Part shown: positions 1 to 8,548 of the stretch, in pieces | How positions within the stretch are numbered: the first letter of the stretch is position 1 | Layout of the letters: every line of letters begins with the position of its first letter | Source of the DNA: Kaiparowitsia implicata GSE-PSE-MK54-09C | GTDB lineage: Bacteria; Cyanobacteriota; Cyanobacteriia; Elainellales; Elainellaceae | Direction of reading: 5' to 3' | Length of the DNA stretch: 43,458 nucleotides | NCBI GenBank assembly: GCA_019359435.1 | Contig: JAHHHI010000011.1 | Location: 1-43,458 of the forward strand | The notes under the pieces: model-generated | Databases searched by the model: none | Told to the model about the DNA's origin: nothing | Seen by the model: only the letters and a program-made list of their open reading frames with translations | Translations under genes and position numbers: made by a program

Positions 1-219
1 GGGAGATTCGGTGAGAAAGTGATGTAAGGTTTGTGGGTTATCGAGTCCAACGGCTTTGGCAATGGCTGGTAGCGACTTACGTTTAATCTCGCTAATCATC
101 CCCAAGTGCAGAAACTTGAAGGCTTCATAACTACGCACTTCTGGGAATAAACCCGCATATAATTGGCAGTACTCATCCACAAATCGAATCGTGGGTCGTG
201 CCTCTCTCGAAGCAGGCAT
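1..219 (-). CDS. IS701-family transposase, N-terminal part (runs off window)
   Basis: Reading the minus strand from the ATG at 219 to the window edge gives 73 codons with no stop. The peptide opens with MPASREARPTIRFVDEYC and continues with FPEVRSYEAFKFLHLGMIS and KRKSLPAIAKAVGLDNPQ, the N-terminal block I associate with cyanobacterial IS701-family DDE transposases. The rest, including the catalytic triad, lies outside the window, so completeness cannot be judged. It points away from the ISAs1-type remnant that begins about 75 bases to its right. The missing 5' half of that remnant suggests this element inserted into it or recombined with it. The family call is from memory of sequence pattern. 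Confidence 0.82.
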   Translation of the reverse strand, partial: MPASREARPTIRFVDEYCQLYAGLFPEVRSYEAFKFLHLGMISEIKRKSLPAIAKAVGLDNPQTLHHFLTESP

Positions 220-292
220 TGAATCTTTCGCACCTTAAAACTCTCCATTCCTATCTTAAATTCTTCCCCTCAAAGTGATTAAAGAGGGATAG

Positions 293-862
293 ATGCGCTT
301 CACGCCCAAAAAAACACTCTCCCTCATTGTTGAAGGGGGCAATGACTACTGAGTGGCTGTCAAAGAGAACCAAGGAAAGCTGTATTGTCAGATTGAGACC
401 CTCGTTCGCTACCGTTGCCCTCGCCAAATCGCGTCAACACCCTTTGAGTGCCAGCATGGTCGCCAGGAACAGCGCTTAGTCAAGGTATATGCAGCCAAAG
501 GTATTGACCCTCAGCACTGGCTGGGTGCGAAAACCGTCCTCTGTGTCGAGCGACGGCGATGTACTTCAGTCAAATGTTCCATTCATCGAGCCTACTATCT
601 CAGCTCCGTCGCCACCACAGCCACGCTGTGGAACACCATGGTGCGAGGGCATTGGAGTATTGAAAATCGATTGCATTGGCCAAAAGATGCCGTCCTCAAT
701 GAGGATGAGACCTATGGACGAGACCCGAATGCCCTGCTCATTGCTTCGCTGTTTCGGTCCATAACGATTAACGTGCTCCGGCTAAATGGATTTGATTCAG
801 TGTCGTCCGCTCTACGGAAGCTGGCTAACCAGGTTGAGCAGATTTTTCATCTTCTACAATGA
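293..862 (+). pseudogene. ISAs1-family transposase remnant (5' truncated, in-frame stop)
   Basis: The peptide matches the C-terminal half of ISAs1-type transposases: PKKTLSLIVEGGNDY, then VAVKENQGKLYCQIETL, then the RGHWSIENRLHWPKDAVLNE block (HWxIENxLHWxxDVxxxED in active members) and RDPNALLIASLFRSI near the end. A TGA at 350-352 interrupts the frame between GNDY and VAVKEN, and a TAG precedes 293. The N-terminal two thirds are absent. The aspartate expected after HW is read as K-D, so the catalytic region is slightly off. The element ends near 872, where GAATCAACCCTG probably represents the terminal repeat, and abuts a beheaded LysE gene. It is non-functional. Confidence 0.85.
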
Positions 863-869
863 ATCAACC

Positions 870-1427
870 CTGGGGCCGGGGGTGTTTGCCTGCGTAGCCA
901 GGGCGATCGCCTCGGGCTTTCAATCCACGCTCTATATCATCGGCGGTATTTTACTGGGCAATGTGATCTTCTTGATGATTGCCATCCTAGGTTTAGTTGC
1001 CGCCGCCAATGCCCTGGGCAGCTTTTTCATCGCTGCTAAATATCTTGGCGCGCTCTATTTAATCTGGCTCGGCCTCAAACTTTGGAGAACTGATGTTTCG
1101 GCAGATCAGATTGATTTCAGCCGATCACAGTCAAACCCCTGCTCAAGTTTTCTGACCGGGCTAGCGGTGCCCTTTAGCAACTCGGCGGTGATTGTCTTTT
1201 ACGTCAGTTTACTGCCCACCTTCATCGACCTGAGCCGGTTTGACTGGGCTGATAGCCTCATTGCGATTGGCGTCATCAGTCTGGCCCTAGGCCTCGTTTT
1301 GGCTCTGTATTCCTACAGCGCTGCCAGGGCCGGGAGATTCGTTAGAGGCCCCAGGGCACGCCAACGGCTGAACCGCAGCGTCGGTACGTTAATGGTTGGC
1401 ACTGGCGTCTATGCCGCCCTTCGCTAG
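870..1427 (+). pseudogene. LysE/RhtB-family amino-acid exporter, 5' end removed by IS
   Basis: From GPGVFACVARAIASGFQ onward the translation is a LysE/RhtB family exporter, with the glycine-rich start of helix 1 (normally TPGPG), hydrophobic helices LYIIGGILLGNVIFLMIAI and ALGSFFIAAKYLGALYLIWLGLKLW, then a C-terminal pair of helices and the family ending GTLMVGTGVYAAL. The family is about 205-210 residues and exports small metabolites through the inner membrane. Here roughly the first 18-20 residues are missing. Upstream codons in the same frame (from ATG 786) come from the transposase remnant read in another frame, so any product would be a chimera. The junction at about 870-873 coincides with the presumed IS end. 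Confidence 0.78.
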
Positions 1428-1783
1428 GCCTGATGAGTTTTCTAGAAAAGCAGATCTCTCATGGGTAATGCATTTTAGTAAAGGACAGAGGGAAAGATAG
1501 GCTCTTCCCCTTCTACTAGCTTCTCTCTAAGCTGGCGATTGTAGGAGTGGATGAACATCCAGCTCGCACCGATGTGATTCTCTAGCTTCTTTGAAAAGGA
1601 CAGCTCCCTCAAACTTTAGACATGCGACAGCAATGCCTTAATTTTTCTATATCCTTTACGTTAATGCACTACCCTCTCATGTAGATCAGTTGCAGAGTCT
1701 TAGCCCCAAAAGACGCAAAATTCGTGGGTTGTTTCGTGAGCAAAACTGCCCAACCCCTTAGCCTCAAGAAGTGAGAAATTCAA
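1428..1783. other. Intergenic, no feature recognised
   Basis: This 356-base gap holds no credible reading frame, tRNA or strong hairpin that I can see. It probably contains the promoter of the flavoprotein gene at 1784, but no clear -35/-10 pair or good Shine-Dalgarno is visible. Confidence 0.5.
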
Positions 1784-2767
1784 ATGGCAATCTCAGGCTG
1801 GACCCACGCCGCATCGCCCTTCCATGAGGGGGAGCGATCCATCCACGCCCGGTACGGCATCCTAGAGCGCATGGAGCGCCAGGGGCGACGGATCATTCGC
1901 GACCATATGCCTGAGCAGCACCGGCAGTTTTTTGCTCAGCTACCCTACGCGATCGCAGGCACTGTCGATAGCGACGGTCAGCCGTGGGCTTCAATTGTGG
2001 TGGGGGAACCGGGGTTTATGACCGCCCAGGGCGATCGCACCCTGCACCTGGCCACCCAGCCATTGTTTGGCGACCCGCTCCACCACACCCTCGTCCCTGG
2101 GGCCGACCTGGGCCTGCTGGGCATCGATCTGCCCACCCGCCGCCGCAACCGCATGAACGGCACCATCGAGACCGTAGATGCCAGCGGCATTGTGGTGGCG
2201 GTGGGCCAGAGCTTCGGCAACTGCCCCCAGTACATTCAGGCGCGGCGGTTTGACCTCACCGCCCACGACCCCACCCGGCCCAAGCCCCGCCATTTCCTCA
2301 CCACCCTCGGCCCCGCCGAACGGGCCATGGTCGCCGCCGCCGACACATTTTTCATCGCCACCGCTTACCAGGCCGCCTCAGCCGGAGCCGCTAGCGGCGT
2401 CGATGTCTCCCACCGGGGGGGCAATCCCGGCTTTGTGCGCATCGACGATGCCCAGACCCTCACCATCCCAGACTTTTCGGGCAACTGCCACTTCAACACC
2501 TTCGGCAACCTAGAACTCAACCCCCACGCCGGGCTGCTATTCCTCGACTTTGAGCGGGGCGATCTGCTCTACCTCACCGGGACCGCCGAGGTGCTTTGGG
2601 AGAGCGACGAAATCAGCCAATACTCCGGTGCCGAGCGCCTGTTGCGCTTTTACCTCCGCCAAGGCCACCGAGTCGAAGGTAGCCTGCCCCTGGGCTGGTC
2701 AACCCCAGAGGTTTCACCATTCTTGGCCGACCTTGGCCCCTGGGCGGGGTCGGGTTTGATTCTTTAG
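1784..2767 (+). CDS. Pyridoxamine 5'-phosphate oxidase-like flavin-binding protein
   Basis: The 327-residue product resembles the large PNPOx-like family (COG3576 type), which has a split-barrel FMN-binding fold. About residues 45-80 carry [19 protein letters not shown] and [12 protein letters not shown], the typical opening strands where small-molecule flavoproteins of this group start. A second similar block follows at about residues 180-260 ([10 protein letters not shown], then [12 protein letters not shown] and [20 protein letters not shown]). The last block matches the conserved [11 protein letters not shown] region. Substrate is unknown; members are often annotated only as PNPOx family or as fused to ferredoxin reductases, and no reductase domain is present here. 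It starts at ATG 1784 without a clear Shine-Dalgarno. The adjacent isochorismatase remnant suggests a former two-gene unit. Confidence 0.8.
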   Translation: MAISGWTHAASPFHEGERSIHARYGILERMERQGRRIIRDHMPEQHRQFFAQLPYAIAGTVDSDGQPWASIVVGEPGFMTAQGDRTLHLATQPLFGDPLHHTLVPGADLGLLGIDLPTRRRNRMNGTIETVDASGIVVAVGQSFGNCPQYIQARRFDLTAHDPTRPKPRHFLTTLGPAERAMVAAADTFFIATAYQAASAGAASGVDVSHRGGNPGFVRIDDAQTLTIPDFSGNCHFNTFGNLELNPHAGLLFLDFERGDLLYLTGTAEVLWESDEISQYSGAERLLRFYLRQGHRVEGSLPLGWSTPEVSPFLADLGPWAGSGLIL

Positions 2768-2786
2768 CAGGAGGAATACAAACCAA

Positions 2787-3218
2787 CACAGTCCGGGTGA
2801 AGGCGCATTTTATGCTACAGATCTGGCGGCCCAATTCCAAGCCCAACGCATTACCCACCTGATTTTTGGGCATTGCCGAAACGAGCATGAATTCAGGCAG
2901 CAGCGTTCCTCGCAGGGAGTCACGATCGTGCGATCGTACACAGATTCATGCTGTCATTCAGCAACGCCGATTTTTGCAGGCGTAACCACTGAAGTTTGTG
3001 TGCAGACGACTCTGCGGGACGCGAATGATTGGGGCTATGACTGCCCGCTGGTAGAAAACGCCACTGCCAGCTACTTCCCAGTGTTTAAGCAAGACACCCT
3101 AGAGATAATAATGACGGCCCAGGGCGGCATGATCGGCTGGGGAAGTCCTGTGGTGCAAGTGCTGCAAACTCTGAGGAGTCATCGCCCGCTTCTAGCGGAT
3201 CTACCCGCGCCGAATTAA
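2787..3218 (+). pseudogene. Isochorismatase-type cysteine hydrolase, C-terminal remnant
   Basis: The first segment reads [20 protein letters not shown] then RITHLIF, and after an insertion the frame resumes as [20 protein letters not shown] and [17 protein letters not shown]. This is the C-terminal half of an isochorismatase/nicotinamidase-like cysteine hydrolase; the TTEVCVQTT block contains the nucleophile cysteine. The N-terminal half, with the catalytic Asp and Lys, is missing, since the gene before it ends at 2767. A 100-bp MITE interrupts the HLIF-AGVTT junction. The C-terminus ([10 protein letters not shown]) is still family-like. The gene is dead by both truncation and insertion. Confidence 0.85.
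2869..2968. mobile_element. 100-bp MITE with 8-bp target duplication
   Basis: The element begins GGCATTGCCGAAACGAGCAT and its reverse complement begins GGCGTTGCTGAATGACAGCA, which are imperfect terminal inverted repeats sharing GGC, TTGC, GAA and GCATGAAT. It is flanked by identical octamers GATTTTTG at 2861-2868 and 2969-2976. Removing the element plus one octamer restores an uninterrupted isochorismatase frame (HLIFAGVTT), which supports insertion directly. It has no coding capacity. The ends resemble termini I have seen on cyanobacterial IS elements, but I cannot name the parent family with confidence. Confidence 0.88.
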
Positions 3219-3281
3219 CCGCATTAGCTGGCTCAAGGCTCAATCTGGCAGTTGCCTAGACAGGCTGCTGCCCCATCAGCT

Positions 3282-3322
3282 CGGGACTTTTCAGGGCTCC
3301 AGCCAGCTTAGGGAAAGTCCCG
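3282..3322. terminator. Hairpin, possible terminator
   Basis: CGGGACTTT (3282-3290) pairs perfectly with AAAGTCCCG (3314-3322) across a 23-base loop. A run of seven T follows 13 bases later, so it is not a textbook intrinsic terminator. It lies between the hydrolase remnant and the ndhF3 promoter and may insulate them. Confidence 0.4.
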
Positions 3323-3474
3323 GTTGCTCTACCCGTTTTTTTCTATAGAGAAGACAAGCTAAGCATTCATTCATTATCAGAATTTATCAAACAACTCTAA
3401 AAGACAAATTGAATTGAATCCCGTTTCCCCTTCCTATCTGACATCGGGATTGGTTAAACTCTATGACACACAGG

Positions 3475-3523
3475 CATAGACCTTTGACTATCAATAAATA
3501 GAATTGATTGATTAAAGTCTATG
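3475..3523. promoter_or_regulatory. Nested dyad upstream of ndhF3, candidate LysR-type (CcmR/NdhR) operator
   Basis: Two inverted repeats share the same centre at base 3499: CATAGAC/GTCTATG (3475-3481, 3517-3523) and ATCAAT/ATTGAT (3490-3495, 3503-3508). The inner part contains ATC-N13-GAT. High-affinity CO2-uptake ndhF3 operons are controlled by the LysR-type regulator CcmR/NdhR in Synechocystis, and the half-site ATCAAT matches the published TCAATG-N10-ATCAAT type of site in part. The position about 85-130 bases before the start fits an operator. The regulator assignment is inference. Confidence 0.6.
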
Positions 3524-3605
3524 GTTGCTGTCCTAGTTTTTTCAGCCAGCTTCGACGCTCAGAGTTAGGCTGGCGCAGTTTATGTTGCCGCAGGAGGAGG
3601 ATTCG

Positions 3606-5459
3606 ATGCCCCATGTGCTTGCTCAAACGAGCTGGTTTATCCCGCTCTATCCCTTGGTGGGAATGCTGTTGAGCATTCCCTGGTCACCGGCATTTGTGCG
3701 ACGCACGGGGCCGCGTCCGGCGGGCTATCTCAACATCGCCATGACGGCGTTGGCGTTAGTTCACAGCCTGCTGGCCTTCACGGTGTTCCTGGGCGGATCT
3801 TCCCCACAATTCTTCTTTGCCCCCTGGCTTTCGGTCGCCGGGTTAGATCTGATGATCCCCCTCGAAGCCGATGCCATCACCCTGGGAGCCTGCATCCTGA
3901 TCACCACCCTCAACCTGATGGCCCAGATCTATGCCGTGGGCTATTTGGAGATGGACTGGGGCTGGGGGCGCTTCTTCGCCATGATGGCGCTGTTTGAAGC
4001 GGGGATGTGCGCCCTAGTGCTGTGCAACTCCCTGCTGTTTGCCTACATGCTGCTGGAGGTTTTGACCCTGGGCACCTACCTGCTGGTGGGCTTTTGGTAC
4101 AACCAGTCTTTAGTGGTGACGGGGGCGCGGGATGCCTTTTTGACCAAGCGGGTGGGGGATTTGGTGCTGCTGATGGCGGTGCTGGCGATTTATCCCCTCA
4201 GCCACACCTGGGACTTTCGGGAGCTAGCAGCCTGGGCGCAAACCGCAGACGTGGCTCCAGGGCTGATGGCCCTGATTGGCATAGGACTAATTGCGGGGCC
4301 GATGAGTAAGTGCGCCCAGTTTCCGCTGCACCTGTGGCTGGATGAGGCGATGGAAGGCCCGCTGCCCAGCACCATTCTGCGGAATGCGGTGGTGGTGACC
4401 ACCGGGGTTTGGGTGCTGATCAAGCTGAACCCATTGCTGGCGTTGTCTTCTACCGCCAGTGCCTTTGCGATCGCAGTCGGATCAATCACCGCTATTGGCG
4501 CAACCCTGATTTCCATTGCCCAAGTTGATATCAAGCGGGTGCTGTCTTACCTCAGCAGTGCCTACATGGGGCTGATGTTTATCGCCATCGGCGTCCAGCA
4601 ACCAGGGGCGGCGCTGTTGCTGGCCTTGGTCTATGCCCTGGGGATGGCCGTGCTGGTGATGGGAGCAGGATCAATCATCATCAACATCACCACCCAAGAT
4701 TTGACCCAAATGGGCGGACTGTGGAGCCGCCGTCCGGTGACCGCCCTGACCCTGATCACCGGAGCGGCGGGCCTGGTCGCTTTGCCGCCCCTGGGCGGAT
4801 TTTGGGCGCTGCTGTCCCTAGCCTCTAGTCTGTGGCGAACCCAGCAAGGCTTGCTGGTGCTGGTGGTCTTGGCCGTGAACGGTCTTGCCGCCTTTAGCTT
4901 GGCCCGGCTGGTGGGGTTAGCCTTTGCCGGTCAGCCCCAGGCGATGACGGTGCGATCGCCCGAGCCGATTTGGTTGATTGTGTTGCCGAGTGCGATCGCA
5001 GCTGGATTTGTCCTCCATCTGCCCCTGCTCTTGGCCCAGCTCAACCTCCTGCCCTCTTGGGCCAGCCTCAACACCGACCTCGCCCTGCTGCTGACTTGGT
5101 CAAGCCTATCCGGGCTAGGGATCGGCAGCGCGCTGTACATCAACCGCGCCCTAGAGCATCCCGGCAACCTGGTGAAAAAGCCACTGCAAAACCTGCTGGC
5201 CTACGACTTCTACACCCCCAACCTCTACCGCAACACCTTCGTCTGGGGCATTGATCGCCTCTCTCGCCTCACCGACTGGCTCGATCGCTATGTCGTCGAT
5301 GGCTTCGTCAACGCCGTCGGCATAGTCTCCCTATTCAGCGGCGAAGCCCTGAAATACGGCAACAGCGGTCAGCTTCAGTTCTACATCCTCACTATCGCCC
5401 TGGGCGTTGTCGCCCTCGGCGTTGGCATGAACTGGGCCGCATTAAGCGCTCTGTTTTAG
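3606..5459 (+). CDS. ndhF3: NDH-1MS subunit NdhF3 (inducible CO2 uptake)
   Basis: This antiporter-like NdhF/NuoL subunit of the specialised NDH-1MS complex sits in the thylakoid membrane, where proton pumping is coupled to CO2 hydration. The product (617 residues) has about 15 hydrophobic segments. Conserved NuoL/Mrp blocks are visible: FFAMMALFEAGMCALVLCNS, the Lys-bearing FLTKRVGDL, GPMSKCAQFPLHLWLDEAM and IAQVDIKRVLSYLSSAYMGL. The SIPWSPAFVRRTGPRPAGYL opening is characteristic of NdhF3 rather than NdhF1 or NdhF4. I chose ATG 3606 because GGAGGAGG lies 6-7 bases upstream; a longer start at 3582 would put that Shine-Dalgarno inside the gene. It is first in the operon ndhF3-ndhD3-cupA-cupS. 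Confidence 0.95.
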   Translation: MPHVLAQTSWFIPLYPLVGMLLSIPWSPAFVRRTGPRPAGYLNIAMTALALVHSLLAFTVFLGGSSPQFFFAPWLSVAGLDLMIPLEADAITLGACILITTLNLMAQIYAVGYLEMDWGWGRFFAMMALFEAGMCALVLCNSLLFAYMLLEVLTLGTYLLVGFWYNQSLVVTGARDAFLTKRVGDLVLLMAVLAIYPLSHTWDFRELAAWAQTADVAPGLMALIGIGLIAGPMSKCAQFPLHLWLDEAMEGPLPSTILRNAVVVTTGVWVLIKLNPLLALSSTASAFAIAVGSITAIGATLISIAQVDIKRVLSYLSSAYMGLMFIAIGVQQPGAALLLALVYALGMAVLVMGAGSIIINITTQDLTQMGGLWSRRPVTALTLITGAAGLVALPPLGGFWALLSLASSLWRTQQGLLVLVVLAVNGLAAFSLARLVGLAFAGQPQAMTVRSPEPIWLIVLPSAIAAGFVLHLPLLLAQLNLLPSWASLNTDLALLLTWSSLSGLGIGSALYINRALEHPGNLVKKPLQNLLAYDFYTPNLYRNTFVWGIDRLSRLTDWLDRYVVDGFVNAVGIVSLFSGEALKYGNSGQLQFYILTIALGVVALGVGMNWAALSALF

Positions 5460-5545
5460 CACCCTGTTTTCGCCAGAACAGCTTTCCCTGCTAGCCTGCA
5501 AACATCGCCAACCCCAGTCTTGACCGCTGCCTAACCTTTGCAACC

Positions 5546-7066
5546 ATGATGCTTACCTTCCTACTTTTGCTGCCTTTCTTAGGTGCGATCGCCCTGGCAA
5601 CCTGGCCCAACCTCGCCGCCAAATCTGCCCGCAACCTCGCTCTCATCAGCGCTGGAACCGCCCTGGTCTGGACAATTTGGCTGTTCACTCAATTTGACCT
5701 CACCACAGGCAGCCTGCAATTTCGCGAATTTTGGCCCTGGCTCCCCGCCCTCGGCCTCAACTACGAACTGGGCCTCGACGGTCTTTCCCTGATGATGGTG
5801 GCCCTCAACAGCCTGATCACCTGGGTCGCCATCTGGAGCAGTGACCCCAACCAAGAGCGACCCCGCCTGTTCTACTGCCTGCTGCTACTGGTCAGCGCTG
5901 GCGTCGCCGGAGCCTTTGTCGCCCAAAACCTGCTGCTGTTCTTCCTGCTGTATGAAATTGAGCTGGTGCCCCTTTACCTACTGATTGCCATTTGGGGCGG
6001 CGAGAAAAAAGCCTATGCCGCCACCAAGTTTTTGCTCTACACCGCCCTCTCTGGAGCGCTGATGCTGGCCGGGTTCTTGGGCACCGTCTGGCTCAGCCAA
6101 GCCGAAGATTTCACCTACCATGCCGGTCTGGGTCAATCCCTGCCGCTGCTCTGGCAAGTCGGGCTGTTGGCGCTGCTGCTGGTTGCCTTTGGCATCAAAA
6201 TCCCCCTAGTCCCCTTCCATACCTGGCTGCCAGATACCTACGTTGCCGCCAGTACCCCAGTGGCCATGATGCTAGGCGGCGTGTTGGCCAAGCTCGGCAC
6301 CTATGGCCTGTTGCGGTTTTGCCTGGGCTTATTCCCCGATGCCTGGGTCTGGCTATCGCCTTATCTAGCTGGCTGGGCCGCCGTCAGCGTCCTGTATGGA
6401 GCCATCACCGCCATCGCCCAAAAAGACATCAAGCGCATGGTGGCCTACAGCTCCATTGGTCACATGGGCTATGTGCTGCTCGGCGGCGCGGCCATGACCG
6501 AACTGGCGATGACCGGGGCGGTGACTCAAATGGTGGCCCACGGCCTAATTTTGGCAATTCTGTTCCACCTAGTCGGCTTGATTGAAGCCAAAGTCGGCAC
6601 CCGCGAGCTGGATGTGCTCAACGGCCTGATGAACCCGGTGCGGGGCTTACCGATGGTCAGCGCTCTGCTGGTGCTCGGGGGCATGGCCAGCGCTGGCATC
6701 CCCGGACTCGTCGGCTTTGTCACCGAGTTCCTAGTCTTCCAGGGCAGCTACGCCACCTATCCCCTGCAAACCTTGCTCGGGGTCATCGGCACCGGCCTCA
6801 CCGCCGTGTACTTCGTGATTTTGCTCAACCGCACCTGCTTCGGACGGCTAGACAATGCGATCGCCTACTTTCCCCAAGTCTCCTTCAGCGAAAAACTCCC
6901 CGCCTACCTGCTGGCTGGCCTAATCCTCTACTTCGGCATCCAGCCCAACGGCCTAGTGCAGTGGAGCGCTCCCACCGCCCAAGTCATAACCGCAGCCCTA
7001 CCTACCATCCCTGGCCAACTCCTCGCCAACCCACCCACCCCTCAACCCCTCAACCCCAATCTCTAA
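5546..7066 (+). CDS. ndhD3: NDH-1MS subunit NdhD3
   Basis: This NuoM-like proton-pumping subunit partners NdhF3. In the 506 residues I see the family motifs LGLDGLSLMMVALNSLITWV, LLFFLLYEIELVPLYLLIAI (with the conserved membrane Glu), KIPLVPFHTWLPDTYVAAST and AIAQKDIKRMVAYSSIGHMG. Thirteen to fourteen membrane helices are expected. It starts with ATGATG at 5546, so the initiator could be either codon. It lies 86 bases after ndhF3 and 85 before cupA. The C-terminal tail (NPPTPQPLNPNL) is proline-rich and is read from DNA that already belongs to the C-rich tract continuing into the spacer. Confidence 0.95.
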   Translation: MMLTFLLLLPFLGAIALATWPNLAAKSARNLALISAGTALVWTIWLFTQFDLTTGSLQFREFWPWLPALGLNYELGLDGLSLMMVALNSLITWVAIWSSDPNQERPRLFYCLLLLVSAGVAGAFVAQNLLLFFLLYEIELVPLYLLIAIWGGEKKAYAATKFLLYTALSGALMLAGFLGTVWLSQAEDFTYHAGLGQSLPLLWQVGLLALLLVAFGIKIPLVPFHTWLPDTYVAASTPVAMMLGGVLAKLGTYGLLRFCLGLFPDAWVWLSPYLAGWAAVSVLYGAITAIAQKDIKRMVAYSSIGHMGYVLLGGAAMTELAMTGAVTQMVAHGLILAILFHLVGLIEAKVGTRELDVLNGLMNPVRGLPMVSALLVLGGMASAGIPGLVGFVTEFLVFQGSYATYPLQTLLGVIGTGLTAVYFVILLNRTCFGRLDNAIAYFPQVSFSEKLPAYLLAGLILYFGIQPNGLVQWSAPTAQVITAALPTIPGQLLANPPTPQPLNPNL

Positions 7067-7089
7067 AATCCCGTTTTTTAAGCCCACCA

Positions 7090-7125
7090 CCCATCCCCCC
7101 ATCCCCCCCATCCCCCCATCCCCCC
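7090..7125 (-). repeat. C-run tract (ndhD3-cupA spacer), G-quadruplex motif on minus strand
   Basis: Five C runs of 3, 6, 7, 6 and 6 bases separated by AT alternate here. On the minus (template) strand this reads as G runs with two-base loops, well within the usual G3+N1-7 quadruplex pattern. Almost no G occurs on the plus strand from about 7065 to 7150. It lies entirely within the operon spacer, and similar C-rich DNA continues into the first codons of cupA. Confidence 0.8.
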
Positions 7126-7151
7126 TCTCAACAGCTAGTCCCAAAACCACC

Positions 7152-8441
7152 ATGACCACCCTCACCCACACACCCCTCCCCCCCTCCACCCACCCCCACG
7201 CCGACATCATCCACCGCCTAGAAGCCGGGGGGTCAATGTTGCCAGACACCCCCGAAAACCTGATGCAAATCATCGGCATCTACAAAGCCTATGCGGTGCC
7301 GATGGACTTTTACTGGCGGGATTTGCTCTACATTGCCGAGCGGGTGTTTCTCAATCCAATCCCGGCGTTTAAGTATTTTCTGCCGCAGTCTTACCTTGAC
7401 TTGCCCAACCACTATGCCGGGGAGACCGCCGATCTACGGATCTGGCGGGGGGAGGCCACAGCCCATCCCGAGCTGTTGGAGTTTATGGAAAAAGGGGAGC
7501 TGAAGCACAAGCTGCCCAAGCTGTTTCATCACCTTTGGCATGACCGGATCAATATGGAGTTTGCCGAAGCCTGTATGCGGGCGATGCTATGGCATCAGGG
7601 CATGGGCGGGCGCTTTAATGACTACCTGCAAACCCCGGAGTACACAGAAGCGTGCGATCGCACCATCCGCGCCTATTTCAAAGGCAACCCGGTAATGCTG
7701 GGGCTCTACAAAGCCTTCCCCGAGATGTTCTACGAGAAATGCCGGGAGCTGTCTTACTACGCCAACCTGGGCCAGTTTTGGGAAGTGATGGCCCCGGTGT
7801 TTTTTGAGATGAGCGACATCTACGATGAGGGCGGCTTTGCCGGGGTACCGGATGCGATGGACTTTTTGGTGAACGGTATTTTTGCTGTGGCTGGTCGCCC
7901 GATTTATCACCACGTTTATGTCGGGGATGAGTGTTTTGAGCTGATTCCCAAATCCTGCGGCTTTACCTGGCTCTACGAAGCGGCCTTGCCCTATGTCGAA
8001 GCGGTGTTTTACCGCACGGCCCCCTTTCGCGGCACCAAGTCCTACAACGCCCAGGCCGGACAAGTGCCAGCGGCTCAGTCTGACTTTCACTACGGCATTC
8101 TCTTTGCCGATGTGTTTCCCATTGGCAGTGCGGGCATTCCGCCCACTCTGCTGATGCAGGATATGCTGCACTTTTTGCCGCCCTATTTGCAGGACTACTA
8201 CCGCCAGCACTGTCGCGGCGAGGATGACCAGTTGACCCAGATTGGCGCAACCTTTCAGCGCTCGATGTACAACGTCACCTCCGCCGTGATCCAAGCCCTA
8301 CGCACGGCTCTGCTGTATCCCCTAAACGACCCCAACCCCGAGCATCTGCGAGCCAACCGCCAATTCTTCGAGGCCCAGATGGATCGCTTCCTCCGCCCCG
8401 AAGCCCGCCTGCGGGATATTCAGCGCCAGGATTACCGCTAA
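7152..8441 (+). CDS. cupA: CO2 hydration protein CupA (ChpY)
   Basis: CupA is the peripheral subunit of NDH-1MS that carries the light-driven CO2-to-bicarbonate conversion. The 429-residue product shows the typical opening [20 protein letters not shown], then [60 protein letters not shown] and, late, [18 protein letters not shown]. Length and sequence agree with the CupA/CupB family; operon company with ndhF3/ndhD3 and a downstream cupS identifies the CupA form. Residues 5-16 ([12 protein letters not shown]) are low complexity, encoded by a continuation of the C-rich spacer, so the very N-terminus looks recently altered or extended. The start at 7152 has no good Shine-Dalgarno, and none lies immediately downstream either. 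Confidence 0.94.
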   Translation: MTTLTHTPLPPSTHPHADIIHRLEAGGSMLPDTPENLMQIIGIYKAYAVPMDFYWRDLLYIAERVFLNPIPAFKYFLPQSYLDLPNHYAGETADLRIWRGEATAHPELLEFMEKGELKHKLPKLFHHLWHDRINMEFAEACMRAMLWHQGMGGRFNDYLQTPEYTEACDRTIRAYFKGNPVMLGLYKAFPEMFYEKCRELSYYANLGQFWEVMAPVFFEMSDIYDEGGFAGVPDAMDFLVNGIFAVAGRPIYHHVYVGDECFELIPKSCGFTWLYEAALPYVEAVFYRTAPFRGTKSYNAQAGQVPAAQSDFHYGILFADVFPIGSAGIPPTLLMQDMLHFLPPYLQDYYRQHCRGEDDQLTQIGATFQRSMYNVTSAVIQALRTALLYPLNDPNPEHLRANRQFFEAQMDRFLRPEARLRDIQRQDYR

Positions 8442-8449
8442 GCCTTTCC

Positions 8450-8545
8450 CATCCACCCATCCACCCATCCACTCATCCACTCATCCACTCATCCACTCAT
8501 CCACTCATCCACCCATCCACCCATCCACCCATCCACCCATCCACC
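8450..8545 (+). repeat. Octamer tandem repeat, 12 copies
   Basis: Twelve exact tandem octamers fill the cupA-cupS spacer: two CATCCACC, five CATCCACT, then five CATCCACC. The tract starts nine bases after the cupA stop and ends three bases before the cupS ATG, so it replaces any normal Shine-Dalgarno. It is a short tandem repeat of the kind known in filamentous cyanobacteria and should be prone to copy-number change. Confidence 0.97.
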
Positions 8546-8548
8546 CCT

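Larger units (their letters stand above)
3219..3605. other. Intergenic promoter region of the CO2-uptake operon
   Basis: This 387-base gap contains a hairpin (3282-3322) and a nested dyad (3475-3523), listed separately. It is AT-rich from about 3350 on, as expected for a regulated promoter. I see no gene in it. Confidence 0.6.

Noticed and set aside
7587-8294. Long minus-strand open frame opposite cupA (235 codons)
   Set aside because: It is the antisense shadow of a clearly conserved gene, and its peptide has no family features.
8450-8545. Possible CRISPR array
   Set aside because: The repeats are 8 bases in direct tandem with no spacers and no cas genes nearby.
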